In this document: piece by piece, positions 48,350-60,339 of the stretch | Numbering within the stretch: position 1 is the stretch's first letter | Layout of the letters: each line of letters opens with the position of its first letter | NCBI RefSeq assembly: GCF_027409185.1 | Contig: NC_084466.1 | Coordinates: 69,298,501 to 69,362,500 of the forward strand | Reading direction: 5' to 3' | DNA: 64,000 nt | Source of the DNA: Cynocephalus volans | Lineage: Eukaryota; Chordata; Mammalia; Dermoptera; Cynocephalidae | The notes under the pieces: generated by a model | Database searches by the model: none | Told to the model about the DNA's origin: nothing | The model's input: the letters and a program-made list of their open reading frames with translations, nothing else | Program-made: the position numbers and the translations under genes

Positions 48350-51090
48350 TTAATTAACCCAGTAAGAGTTCTCTGCTAACTTGTTCGTGTCTCTTTCCAT
48401 TCTCTGACAAACACTGTAAATCCATCCTTTCTGTTCCTTGAATTATGGGCACACACTCCTTAAACACCCACCTGTCTTTTGCAGTACTGATTGAGCTCCC
48501 TGGCAGCGGCTTAGTACCAGAATTCCTCTCTCCAAGGGTCCGTAGGAACAGAAGGCAACTGAGGAAGACCATCTCAAGTAGAGATTAGCTTAATTTGCTT
48601 TCTTTGCATTTCTCAAATATTTGCTTAAGGGATCAGGAGAGAGTTTAAACTGTATCTATTACTTTAGCCATTTAACAATTACTTGACAGTATTAAATGCA
48701 TCAAAAGCTCTGTCTCCCTTAGTAAGGAAGTAGAAGTAAAAAGCATCCCAAATCAGGAAGTTTTGGCCTTGTTTCTGTGCTGTAGACCCTTCCCCCCTCC
48801 CCAATCTCAGATTTCTCCTTCTTTCTTCCAGCTGAACAAGCAATTCTGCTGTTCAGAATTCCCTTGGTCATGCAATAGTCAGAAAAACAACAGCAACAAC
48901 ACGGAATATGTGCTTTCTTGGGACTCTCTGAATATGACTTTTTTCTTAGAGAAGTTGTGCAAGAATCTCTTCTTCTGGCTCTCCATATGTGCCTGTGCGT
49001 GGCCTCTCCACCCTGAGAATATGAACCTTCAGACAATCACCACCAGCCAAGAGCTGGAGCACCAGCGGGTGTGGTAGTGCTCAGAGGAGGCCACGCAGTT
49101 GGTTTTGTGTTTGGAGAAAATGTTTCTTATTTAATTAATATTGGATACATGCCCAGAATTAAGGCCAATTTTGAAAAAGATGTTTTTTTAAATGTAAAAA
49201 TCATCCATAGAGTTTGCTATCTTGTTGAGAAGAAAACAAATACATAAAATCATCAATGCAGAACTTTATATGACTTAATAATAATAGCAAAAACAATAAT
49301 AATAAATAGCAAAGACAGCAGTGCTGTAAGCAGAGTGAAGGGTTGATCTCACAGGACAGAGACTGGGGGACCTGAGGAAAGACCAGCAACATTTGCTTAT
49401 TTTCAAATAGGGATAAAATGGATAGAAACACACCAACACCTGCGTTGGGGAACTGCATGGAGAACGAGTTTGTATTCATCACAACTTCAGAGATTAAAAG
49501 TGTCAGAAACAATTCAAACCATCAAGCTGAGTGGAAGGTATGGGTTCAGATAACCTTGAGAGAGCTAGGGCAGAAGTGGCCTCAGGCACACCTGGGTTCA
49601 GGAACTAGAGCAAAAGCATTTGTGTTCTGCAACTCTCTGCTCGTTCTGTTCCCATGTTGGTCTTGCTCTCTCTCCCTACAGCTTTCTTTGGGTGTCAGGG
49701 CACAGGAGCATCAGCACCAGTGACACTAGCTTCACGCCATCCCAGTTCTGGAGGACCCAAGATGGAAGAGAGGACCTACAGCTGGAAATTTAGTAGAAGG
49801 ACTTGATTGGCTGGGTTTGGGTGATGTATTTATCCACTAAGCCAATCACAGTGGCTGGGGTGAGGCAATTGTGATTGGCCAGGACTGAGTCCCGTGTCCA
49901 TGCGTTGGGTCAGGGAGCTGAGTTCTGCAATTCATACACCTGTCCCAATTCCACTTAGCTGAAGAGTGGGAACCAGATGCCTGGCAGATGTCCACTGGAA
50001 AGACAGGGAAGGACTGAGACACTGGTGACAGGGCAAGCCCAAGTGTGTGGATAGAACCTGCAGTCACTTTAAGGAAAAGGAACCAGGATTGGCCTGAGAT
50101 GCTTGTGGTATTGGGGATAGTTTGTGAGGATGAGCAGAGTACCTATAACCAGCGTGTGCTCTGATAGCATTGTCCCTTTCAGCTGGGGTTTGGGGCGGGA
50201 AACTGCATCTAGAGGTGGTTTTCTTAATCCTTCTCCCAGTGGGAGTGGTCGCCCTGCATATGGGGAATCACACCCCATGGTAACAGCAGGGAAATCGGGC
50301 ACAAGACAGTAGACTCAAGGCAGATTGTTTATGAGGAAATGGATTCTGGTTGCTCCTTGGATAACCCTGAGACGAATTCTGGCGGGAGGGCGTGGAGTGG
50401 TGTGTTTGCCATGGGCTCCACCTGGAGACATTGACATTACACCTGTGGGACAGGACTAAAGCTAGGTGTGCCGAGAACTAGCAGACCCAGCATTTCCTCA
50501 TCTCCAACCTCCTCTCCCCTAACCCCTCCCAGCTAGACCCTGACTCCACTGCCCACCCCACCCCCACCCCCAATCTCCAGCAGGCGGCTAATAATAGTAT
50601 TTATGACTACCTGTATGCAGTATTTCCTACGTGCTAAATTCTTAACGTACAGTATCTGACAGTATCTCTGTGATGGTAAATGTTCTCTCCACTTATCAGA
50701 TGAGAGTACAGGATCCCTCAGCCTCAGGATGGCCTTGCCACAGGTCTCTCCTAATGGTTTTCTGATCTTTCTCCTTTTAGCCCAACATCCCATCTCTTTT
50801 CTGTGGACAGGGCCTGCTTTAAAACAGCTCTTTTCTTCAGGAAGAACAAGGGTATACTAAAGTTCTATTAGCATTCAGCAAACACTGGGGCCCACCCCCA
50901 ACGCTGGCATAGAAAGTCCAACATTCTAAATCCCCATCTCCAGAGGAGCCAGCCTGTGGGAAAGCTAACTTTCAGCATACAAGAAAGTTTCGGACAGACA
51001 TTTCTCTTCTCCAGCTCATTCTGGTAGTGTCATCAGGGACAGCTTGGTGAATATAAAAGGTTTTCAAAGCCTATAACAAGCCATACGGCC
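48350..51090. other. No gene recognised
   Basis: About 2.7 kb without a named element. Open frames of up to 105 codons appear on both strands without domain signatures. Confidence 0.45.
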
Positions 51091-51093
51091 CTG

Positions 51094-51133
51094 GAGAGAG
51101 AGAGAGAGAGAGTGTGTGTGTGTGTGTGTGTGT
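51094..51133 (+). repeat. Compound (GA)n(GT)n microsatellite
   Basis: About nine GA units run straight into about eleven GT units. A short CA-rich stretch at 51137-51150 could pair back with the GT part. Confidence 0.95.
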
Positions 51134-51264
51134 CCATGCACACACATACATGCTAGAGAGAAAAAGAGAGACAGACAGATACATATGAGTATGACGCAGA
51201 TTTTTCTTATAATTATTGAAATGTTTTCATCATTTCAGAGACTGCGTTAAATTTAAGAGGAATA

Positions 51265-51399
51265 GGGCCGAGCCCGTGGCGCCCTAGGGAGAGTGCGGCG
51301 CTGGGAGCGCGGCGACGCTCCCGCCGTGGGTTCGGATCCTATATAGGAATGGCCGGTGCTGGCTGAGTGACGGTCACGAAAAAGACAAAAAAAAAAAAA
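51265..51399 (+). mobile_element. Young GC-rich tRNA-derived SINE
   Basis: The element opens GGGCCGAGCCCGTGGCGCCC and has a tRNA A box (51277-51289) and a B box GGTTCGGATCC (51329-51339). A short tail region with GGCCGGTGCTGGCTGAGTG follows, then a pure A-run. The 16-bp duplication AAATTTAAGAGGAATA is perfect (51249-51264 and 51400-51415). CpGs, boxes and A-tail are preserved, so this looks like one of the youngest insertions in the window. From memory this SINE occurs in colugo DNA. Confidence 0.85.
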
Positions 51400-51759
51400 A
51401 AATTTAAGAGGAATATGTTCAGTAGCAGCATTTCCAGGAGAGGGTGATGCTCAGGTAAAGTCCAGGATCTGCAGAGTCACAGCCCTCTTGGGAAGGTTGC
51501 TCTCTGAAAAGTTGTGGGTGCACATGCCCTACTGCCACATGCAACCAGATGCCCTGAGAGGGGGATGCCGTGGTTATCAAGCAGAGCCTGGTGAGACCAC
51601 CAGAGAAGCTCATCTCTTCCCATGGGACACCAATGCACCACCTTCTTACTGTGAAGTGTCTTCAGATCACTGCTGGTACTTCCAACTGTAAATTGATCCC
51701 TGTCTGAAGCTTGGCCAGTCTCTTAGGTCTGCCTAGGGTATTGATCACACCACGAGAAC

Positions 51760-52110
51760 AGTGGTCGCAACTGGTAGTGTGTATCAGAACCATATAGAGA
51801 ACTTATACAAACACAGCTGCCTGGGCCCTACTCCAGACATTGAATCTGAATTGCTGGGGTGGGGCTCAGGCAAATATTTATTTTGAAACCCCAGAGGTGA
51901 TATTGTTGTAGTTTTGTTTTATCACTATACAATGTAAACATTTTTTGTGGCCCTTTACCAATTTCTCCCTAACCATCCCCCTTCCCACCTCTAGTGCCCT
52001 CAGTTCTGTTCTCTCCTTTTGAAAGTTCAAGGAATTATTGTGATTGTTGTATCTTTCTTTCTCCAGAGGTGATTTTGTTGAACACCTTGACAAGAATTAG
52101 TCTGCCATGA
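51760..52110 (+). mobile_element. MER20-like element split by an L1 end
   Basis: CAGTGGTCGCAACTGGTAGTG, GCTGCCTGGGCCCTACTCC and GAATTGCTGGGGTGGGGCTC follow MER20. It resumes after the insertion with CAGAGGTGATTTTGTTGAAC. Confidence 0.7.
51909..52062 (-). mobile_element. L1-like 3' end insertion, antisense
   Basis: The 18-bp repeat CCAGAGGTGATATTGTTG (51891-51908) recurs with one change at 52063-52080. The 154 bp between them begin T-rich, as a reversed retroposon tail would. They carry CCTCAGTTCTGTTCTCTCC, typical of reversed L1 3' sequence. It interrupts the MER20-like element. Confidence 0.7.
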
Positions 52111-52114
52111 GTTA

Positions 52115-53470
52115 GTCTGCCACCATTCTACGGATGCTGGCAGAAGACATGAGACTCTGGGGTCAGAAACAAAGGACTTCATTACTTATAGCACAGAAAG
52201 TAGCATAAGCTTCATGCTCAGGTTGGTTCTCCTTGTCCCTCAAGTACTACAGGGTCATGCAGTGGCACAAGTAGATAGTGAGCATAGTGCTTTCCACTGT
52301 ACAGGTCGGGAAAGCCACCAAATGAGGGCAAACCACCCCCTAACCCACCCCAGCATATCCTTTACCCAAACCCTGGGTGTAGAGGCAAGGGACCCTGGGC
52401 ATCCAACTGAGTCAGGTGCTAAGTTAAAACACCCAAGGGTCCCAACTTCGGGGGGGGGGGCAGGGGAAAGGGCAGAGTGCAACTGCCAGGCTCCAGCAGT
52501 AATGGAAAAATGAAAAAGATGTGAGGGCTGGGGGAAAGGATGCCCCAGAATGCCCAAACTTCAACAGACCCATGGTAGCCGGTAGCCATAATGAGGCAGT
52601 GGTGGGAACAGAGAAGAGGAACTTGTTTCTCTTTTGCTTTTGCTCTGGTGGAATCATACGCAGTTGCAGCAAACACTCTTCCACCCACCTGCCTGTTCTG
52701 GCATGTATATTTAGTGACACACTTGCGTTTCTCCAACAGTCTTCCGTGTGTGTATTTAAACACCAGAGGTTCAGATGCCCATAACTCCTAACAGAAATGT
52801 GTTTACACCAGACAGAGTGAACACTTGAGCCCAGGACAGAGCATCCGTGGCCCTGGGCTGCTGGAAGTCGGGCGGTGCTCTGCAGCGGGGTCCCCCATTC
52901 ACCAGCATTGTGGACTTAAAGATTGCTGTGGGCTGCTTGCAATGACGATGACCATGACGACGATCATGATCATGAGCCCATGGACCAGTTTCACTGCTGC
53001 CTACTTTAAAGTTAAGAAATACATGATGGTGGTTTGTTCCTTGTACTAGCCAACTGCAAAACAAACAAACAAACAAAGAAACAAAACCCATGATGGAACT
53101 AAATTTAGTAGCACTGAGCTACAGGAAACTGGCTGCTGACTGCTCGTTGGCCAGCTTACATGCAATTCTTACGACAACTCTGAGATTTTTGTGTTGTTGA
53201 AGGAGGAAGAGAAGGAGAAGGAGGAAGTAAACCCAGGAAAACATTGCTTGGCCTCCAGTAGCTAGTGGATGGTGGTAATGGATGATTTTCTCCGGACACG
53301 AATAGGAATCCCTGGTATGGGCATGGAGAAGAAGGCTCTAGCACAAAAGAGGTAAGACAAGCATGACCCATTTTCAAGGAATTGTGAAAAGTACTGATAC
53401 AGGGCTTGAGAATCTTGGACTTTATTTGCTAGGTAATCAGCAGGATTTCTTACCCTCATCACTGTTGACA
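52115..53470. other. No gene; short simple repeats
   Basis: G10 at 52450-52459, an (ATGACN)n-like stretch at 52938-52978, (CAAA)n at 53057-53090 and a GGA/GAA-rich stretch at 53199-53230. No interspersed repeat was named. Confidence 0.5.
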
Positions 53471-53477
53471 TTTAAGA

Positions 53478-53655
53478 CCAGATAATTCTTTGCTGTGGGG
53501 TGCTGTCCCGTGGGGAGCTGCACTGTGGGATGCTTGGCAGCATTCTTGGTCTCTATGCCCTTGATGCCAGTAGCACACCCTCTAGTAGTTACCATTGAAA
53601 ATATCTTCAGACGTTACCAAAGGCCCCCCTGGGAGAATCAAAACCCTGGTAGTGA
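53478..53655 (-). mobile_element. MER5A element, antisense
   Basis: AATTCTTTGCTGTGGGGTGC, ATGCTTGGCAGCATTCTTGG and AAAATATCTTCAGACGTTACC follow reversed MER5A. Confidence 0.75.
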
Positions 53656-53659
53656 TGCA

Positions 53660-55055
53660 CTGAGCTAAGCAGGGGGAAAGGCAGACACCACAGAGCAGTA
53701 GGCAGAGAAGATCCCTAAACAAGAGAAGAAAAGTCAGGCTAAAGGCAACTCACGCAGGGAGAGGTTGTTCTCCTCCAGAGAAAAGGGCTGGACTTGGGGA
53801 GCAACAACCACAGAGGTTCCTGATTTCAGGCAGTCTCAGTGCCTGTCATTGCCATATCAGGACGCGGCAGGGCCACTCACCTGTTGGCTGGACCTGCACC
53901 TGAGTCTCCCCCAAAGTCAGGGAGATGCCAGTGCCCTCTGGGGCCCTTTTATCTGGAGAGCACTTTCTTCAAGGCATCCCAAGGGAAATTGGAATTCCTC
54001 TTTAGCAGATCTCTGAAATTTTTTTATTCCTGTCGTGCTAGTTACTTCTGTTCACAAGGAACACATCTGGAGAGCAGAGAGGTAAGGGGCGAGCCCCTAG
54101 TAGCAGACTATCAACCTCTCACTGGAATCCTGAGGTGTAGCTACATCTGAACCCTCTCCCTGGGTCTCTGTAGAGATTTTAGAAACCTCTGAGTTCTAGG
54201 AAATGGAGAATGTGATGATGGACCATGCAGCATTTAGAAACTGTTTCCAAAGAAACAGGATGTTGTCATGAGAGACTCTGTCCTCATTAGCTCTTGTTAA
54301 TGTCAATGTTTGTCTGAGGAACGCACCCGTGGAACTATGTTGAAGACTGATTCAAGCAATGATTCAGTCTTCTTTTCCCTAACTTTACTTGTTGGAAGTA
54401 GACAGGTAGGTGTCTAGCTCAGACTCTCAAACATGGAACAAATGAGTCACCAGGATGAATCCCCATCATAGCACAGTGGAGGATATGCACCACACCATGG
54501 AGGTGACTTGGGGCTCAGGCTGTGTGTTCTGGAGGGACTAAATCCTACCCTCATTACCCACAGATGACCATGAGAACAAATAAAAGAATATATGAGAAAG
54601 TGCTTCATGGGCCCTAAATTGTGAAGTGAATATTGATTATTATGGGCCCACTTCCACATGCTTTACAAATGGCCCTTTTATGATAATAAAACATCTGTGT
54701 TTCTATGGGAGAAGTTATAGGGTTACTTTAACTGCTGATAAGAAAATAACATGCCTACAAGAGAGCCTGACCTTAAGGGATTCAAACAGTTTGCAAACAG
54801 GCCTGGGCTCCCTGCCAGAGCAGGCAGGCACTTTCCCGGTATGCCAAGCTTTGCGGCAGTTCAAGGGACAGCAATTCAAAGCCATGCCAACTCTCTTCTA
54901 AAAATACAAAAAGTCCCTGGGGGCTCCTGGGCAAACACCCAGCTGACCTTTGATGCTGGGGACCAACTGTGGGAGGGAGTTTATACCCTGTTCACACACT
55001 AGCAGAGACAAATGAGCTGGAACTCAACTTCTTTCTGCCCTTCCTGTTGGATCTG
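53660..55055. other. No gene recognised
   Basis: Two overlapping open frames (53765-54016 and 53839-54150) match nothing known. No repeat was named. Confidence 0.45.
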
Positions 55056-55504
55056 ATCAAGTTAGAAAGGCCTTGGCAACATTCTGAAACCACGTCTTCT
55101 GTGGTAGATTGCTTGCAAAGATGGCTACAACAACCCTCTCATCTCGCACGGCTAAGTGTTCCTGTCCTCTCCTCAAGAGCAGGAATCTGTGGTGGCTGCT
55201 ACTTGGTTTGACCAGTGGAATGCAGCGGAAGTGATGTTGCATAATGTCTAAGCTTAGACATTGTGGCTGCTGTTCGTGCTCTTTGAATCGCCCTTGACAT
55301 CATTTAATGAAGCTCACTCTAGAGCCCTTAATAAAACACCACGTGGAGAGAGAGGTCCTGATACCTGTATTAATCATGTCTGTTATTTTTTGTATTCTGA
55401 TGCTTTGAAATCTGGGACCTGGCTGACCCTGGAGGTCCTACTCCTTCCTGGGGTTAGCCAGTTCCTAGAGAGAGTAAACAACCTGCCCATGGGCGTGCCT
55501 TCAT

Positions 55505-55910
55505 AAGCAAACCAACAAACTCAGAGGACCCCCCCCCACCCCTGCTCACCACCTCCTCTACAGCTTTCCGAAGGGCTCTCACACTCCATAGGGCCACTAA
55601 CCATCTGCCCTAGCCACCCCAGGGCCAGATACCAGACAACTAGAGACTGCTGAAATTACTCAAACTAGCCAATCCTAAACCTGCTCACCTTGCCTGGCCC
55701 ATTTCTTCCCACAGAAACCACAATAAAGTCTCCTGCCCAGGTTTTCCCTCAGTCCCTCTGCCTCCTGACTGACCCCAGTGCTTCCCATGTGGCCGTGCAT
55801 GACATGGCATGCTCTCTTCTCTTGGGATCTGAGAATACAACGAACTGTCTTTTCAATGGCAGTCATCTCCCAATCTGTTGGCTTCACCGCACCTGAATAG
55901 TAATAAAACC
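55505..55910 (+). mobile_element. Probable ERV1-like LTR fragment
   Basis: AGCCAATCCTAAACCTGCTC, then CACAATAAAGTCTCCTGCCC and a C/T-rich downstream part resemble LTR U3-R-U5 order. Limits are approximate. Confidence 0.5.
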
Positions 55911-55929
55911 TAGACTTTAAAACACTACC

Positions 55930-56130
55930 ACATGGAGAGAAGGGCCCAGGTGTCACTGCCTCCCAGCCATGCCCATCCACACACTGGCCCCAGCTGAATA
56001 CAGCCACATGAGAGAGCCTAGATTAGATCAGCAGATGAAACTCATGGTTGTTGGAATCATGAGGACAAGTCATTGTTTTAAGTCACTAAGTTTAGGGGTC
56101 ATTTGTTATGCAGCAGTAGTTAACTGAAAT
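55930..56130 (+). mobile_element. Old interspersed repeat end, possibly MaLR-related
   Basis: GTTTTAAGTCACTAAGTTTAGG followed by TTTGTTATGCAGCAGTAG and TAACTGAAATAC is a common mammalian repeat terminus. Sequence at about 55070-55350 may be its other part, because AAAACACCACGTGGAGAG there is echoed by AAAACACTACCACATGGAGAG near 55919. Confidence 0.45.
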
Positions 56131-56392
56131 ACCCTTCACCTTATCACTTTGGTGTTTCAGTGTTTGTGGTCTAAAATCATTGGTGTAGGTGCTTAACTAA
56201 GATTTCTCCATGGCAAATCCAGATGGGCCATTTTATAGGTAAATGCAAATTTTCTTATTGATCTTTGCTTTATGAAGAGATATTTACTTAGCTCCTCCCA
56301 TAAGCGACAGATTATGCTTTCCAGGTAAAGCCCTCCAGGCAAGGGCCGAGTGGCTCACCTCTGCCTAACATGATCCTTAGCTTTCCCATGTA

Positions 56393-56472
56393 TGAGGGGT
56401 CTTCAAAAAGCTCATGGAAAGATTTGCACTCTCTTTCAATTCCATTTTTTCCATGAACCTTCTGAAGTGTCA
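56393..56472 (-). mobile_element. Mariner-type MITE
   Basis: TGAGGGGTCTTCAAAAAGCTC after TA (56391-56392) and TTCCATGAACCTTCTGAAG at the other end form the palindrome. The centre reads opposite to the copies at 12929 and 38725, matching that at 11833. Confidence 0.82.
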
Positions 56473-56479
56473 CACAGGG

Positions 56480-58330
56480 CATCAGCCACCCACAGCATTT
56501 ACCCGCAGCAGCCACAGGGGGGCACCCACACCATGGTCAGCTCATCCAGTGTGTGTCCCTGACAGAGCTCCCGACCCACAGAGCATTCACGGGAAACGAG
56601 TCTCTTAAGTGATGTCTATGGGGAGACTGGAAAGAAGGTTTTACACACACCATTTGGCCACACTTTTCAAAATTTCCCTTTAAACATCTTTTTATTTTTC
56701 CAAAGTCCTTTCCCAGCACCCCTACTTATTACTCCAGGATCCTCCCAGGAAGCCTCTCTGTTCCCCAGACCCAGTAGGTGCCGCCTCAGGTGCCCCAACT
56801 CTGGGCCTTCCCCAAGAGCAGCACTGACTGCACTGCCCACCCCCACAGCCACTGGCTTTTAAGCAGCGCCATGACAGGGACAGTGTTCTCAGTGTCCAGC
56901 GCAGTCCGGGGGTACAGTTCACATTTAATGAACGCCCGTCGAATGGATGAATGAGCACATGAATGAACGAAGCAGAAGAAACACGTTGGGATCTGTGAAG
57001 TTAGACTTATGGGAATGACTATTAGAAGGAATTTGAGTTACAGAATTCACCCTCATGAGCCCAGGGATCTGTATGACATTCAGTACTACCAGGTGTCCGT
57101 TAAACAAAGCTCTCCAAGGAGGAGAATTTCACAGCCTCCCTTCTTCCCCTTTCCAGCCAAAGCCTGTTGATTCAGACACCGAATTAGAAAATAAATGAGT
57201 GGGCAAATTCTGTCCCCAGAGCTCGGGCTGTGCTCTTACCGTGCCAAAGCTAATGCTTCGCATGGAATACAGTCAAGGTCACCAGGTTTAACGTGAAAGC
57301 TCCTCCCTCTAGTCTTGGGCTCCCCCCTTCCCCAATGTCAGGGGCTTCAAACCATTGCAATAAATAGTTCTAATGAGATACATTAAATACTAACAAACAA
57401 CCAAGGAGCTAAGGGGAGGCAGTTTGCTTTTACCTGTAAGATTCTGAAATGTACCTGTAGATTTTTTTAAAAATTGTATTGGCATTGAAGAAATGGGAGG
57501 GGTTCTTCCAAAAGGGGAAATTCATCAGAATGATCTCTTGGAATGACTGTAATTATATTGTCTCTCTGTTCCTTAAACCAGCGACAGCATGTGCTTCGTG
57601 AGCTGCTCCCTGATGAGCAGGTTCCGCATTTCTTTTTTTCTACATTTGTGGCTGCATTGCAGGCACAGCTTAAAATAACCCACCCGAGGCCAAGCTGCAA
57701 TTGGGATGTCAGATCCTGTGGGCTACAGAGCCTGGGGCAGGACCGCCAAGTCTCCAGCCATTATGGTACCTGTCCTACTGAGGGATACTAATAACCAGGA
57801 AGCCTCCAGAGGATGGGGCAGCTAGAAACAGAGCCTGCCCCAACCCATAGCATTTTTTCCTAGAAATGTGTCTGCAGGACAAACATCTGAAGCCTCTTAG
57901 AAAAAATACTGCTACATGCTCTCTAAAGACAACAAATAAAATCGATGCAGTATGTTGTTGTCAGGTGAGCCTGTGGTGACTAAGCAGCACGGCGGGAATT
58001 TGGGCACACTTGGGAGGACCGAGGTAGGAAGAGGATACCAGAGGCTGTCAGTCTGCTGCACAGCTGCAAATACACTGAGAGAGACAGACAGGCCAAGCTG
58101 GCATCTGTCAGGGAACAATTAGCTGCCATCACTTCCTCAGCCTCTGCTCAGCCCTCTGCAGGGTTTGAGAGGTTTCCAGATGTCCTTCTGTTCCAAAGCA
58201 GTCTCTTCCTCACACACGCTGAGGACAGGGAAGCTGGAAGCACACGCTATAAGAAGCATTCACTTAATTCTCAAGGTGAGCTTAGCCCCTGAACAGCAAT
58301 GACTGCTTCCATGGGTGCTAGGGGCCAGCA
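56480..58330. other. No gene recognised
   Basis: A short L2-like end (GAACGCCCGTCGAATGGATG) lies near 56930. Otherwise nothing was recognised. Confidence 0.45.
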
Positions 58331-58334
58331 AATG

Positions 58335-58490
58335 CAGGGTGCTGGAGGCATACTTGTCATGTAATGCCTCATTTAATCCAAACTCTACAAGGTGAGTCAT
58401 ATTAAGCCCATTTAATGAACCAGGAAACTGATGCTCAGAGAGGCTATCCCCAAGTGGAGAAAGCCAGACAAGTAGAGGTCAGCAAGGCAC
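58335..58490 (-). mobile_element. MIR SINE, antisense
   Basis: TGTAATGCCTCATTTAATCC, CTCTACAAGGTGAGTCATATT and GGAAACTGATGCTCAGAGAGG follow reversed MIR. Confidence 0.8.
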
Positions 58491-58689
58491 GTCTGTCACA
58501 TTGGAAACGCCAGTGCTCTCCCGCCTCTTGCAGGTCTACAGGCTGCCTGTAGCATCTCAGGCCTGTCCTAGGGCAGAGAAGTGTGGGCAGTTCCCATTCC
58601 AGGCATAGGGGGCTGGAAGGGACGTTCTTCTTAGGGACCCAAGGCTGACTACAAGGATTCCTCACTTAGCCCACCTGACACCAGATGAA

Positions 58690-58830
58690 GTGGGACAGGG
58701 TTGTGAGTTCAGCCACTGACCCTGCCACCCTGGGCAAGTTGCATGACTTCCCTGAATGGCAGTGTCCTTGTCCGCAAGATGGGAACACTCCACCTGCAGT
58801 GGGGTAGTTGGGAGCTTAGTGATGGTTCAT
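58690..58830 (+). mobile_element. MIR SINE
   Basis: CTGCCACCCTGGGCAAGTTG, CATGACTTCCCTGAATGGCAG and TCCTTGTCCGCAAGATGGG follow MIR. The tandem duplication at 58845 follows directly. Confidence 0.7.
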
Positions 58831-58844
58831 GGAAACTACTCAGC

Positions 58845-58882
58845 TGTGGAGGAGCCCACAAGGTGTGGAGGAGCCCACAAGG
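58845..58882 (+). repeat. Perfect 19-bp tandem duplication
   Basis: TGTGGAGGAGCCCACAAGG occurs twice head to tail without a mismatch, so the duplication is recent. Confidence 0.95.
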
Positions 58883-59034
58883 TGTCAGAGGGAAGTTGGG
58901 TAGTGAAAAAGGTGTTCAAAAGACTTCTCTATGCTATACATGCCCCCAGTGTTGGAGTGAGGGGAATGGGGGTTGTCAGTGAGATAGACCCCGGTCATAA
59001 GGAAGAAATCAAAATGGAAGAGTCTCAGGTGCCC

Positions 59035-59120
59035 TGTGGGGCTAGAACCTGGATTCTGGCCTCAAATCCTGGCTCGGCCACTTAGTGGCTGTGATTTCAG
59101 CTTGTTACTTAACTACTCTG
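59035..59120 (+). mobile_element. MIR fragment
   Basis: TCAAATCCTGGCTCGGCCAC, TTAGTGGCTGTGATTTCAGC and TTGTTACTTAACTACTCTG follow MIR. Confidence 0.75.
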
Positions 59121-59129
59121 TCAGGAATA

Positions 59130-60125
59130 AATCCAGGTGCTGTGGGGCCCACAGCTTATACAATCTGGAGTATTTCATTTAAGAAAAAAAAGAATATAAA
59201 ATCACAGCTACAAAATTAGGTATGAAAGTGATGGTTTACAATGTAAAAGACCACAACAAGTTACGAGTATTGAGGAGCTGACGAATATTACAAACACCAA
59301 CAATCCAGAAAAAATAACAGCATTTTTATTAACACTAAAGCACTTCTGTAATACTTTTATTCTATATTTTGGGACTGTGATTGCCTCTTCACATGAGAAC
59401 AATTTTATAAAAGAAAATTCAGTCTTTCCTCTAGCACGGTGGATGAAAATGTTTTCATTATTGATAGATGGACACATAGATCATGAAATTTCATGCACAG
59501 ACATACTATATATAGTACTACCATTGATGTGTGCCCTAAAGATACAACCACAATGAATTATATTTCTTGCAATCGCCATCAAAAAAGACAACAATGCATG
59601 ATGTGCTTATAATTATACAGGCTACATTATTATGTTCCTGACAGGAGAGACCTTCTGTCGATGAGAATCAACTCTGCAAACAATTTTACACATCTGATCA
59701 CTGGGAGAACACTCCAGAGTAGCTTCAAGCTCCACCTGCTGTAGACCCTCCACTATCTACATACTTCCATATACATGCAGAGACACTGAGCGAGTCAGAG
59801 AGCAGCAGTAGTCCTGGAAGTCGTTCCCACAGGGAGCTAACTTGAACCACACACAGAAGTGACTGCAAATCACACAAACATATCTTACTCCATCCAAACT
59901 AAACGTATCCCCAACTCAATGTCCCCTTATCCCAAAACATCACTGTGGTCCTCTGATGTCACTTGACACAAAGGAACTTGTATGCGCCAGAGGGGACATC
60001 AGAGTGGAAAGAGAGACCAATCCTAACCAATTGCAAGTATAAGAATTAACTTTGCAACACTTACAAAACACATGACCACGAGAGCTCATGGCTGAGCGCC
60101 TTGCAGGGCCTGGCAGGGGTCTGTG
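59130..60125. other. No gene recognised
   Basis: AT-rich to mixed sequence without a named repeat or credible exon. Confidence 0.5.
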
Positions 60126-60129
60126 CCCT

Positions 60130-60335
60130 AGAGCTAAGCTTCATCAGCTTCCCAGTGAACCGCCTCTGTACTCTCCTCTCAGTACCTCCTCTGTGAAACA
60201 GCGGGAACAATAGTATTTTACCTCAGGGCTGTGGGGGGATTAAGGAGAATTGGCATGTGAAAGCTTTGTAGATATACATGTCATGGTGCCTGACATTAAA
60301 CATAAGGTTCAATTAGTGGCAGCTATTAGCAACGA
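60130..60335 (+). mobile_element. MIR SINE
   Basis: CAGTACCTCCTCTGTGAAAC, GCGGGAACAATAGTATTTTACC and CATGGTGCCTGACATTAAAC follow MIR. Confidence 0.7.
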
Positions 60336-60339
60336 GTTC

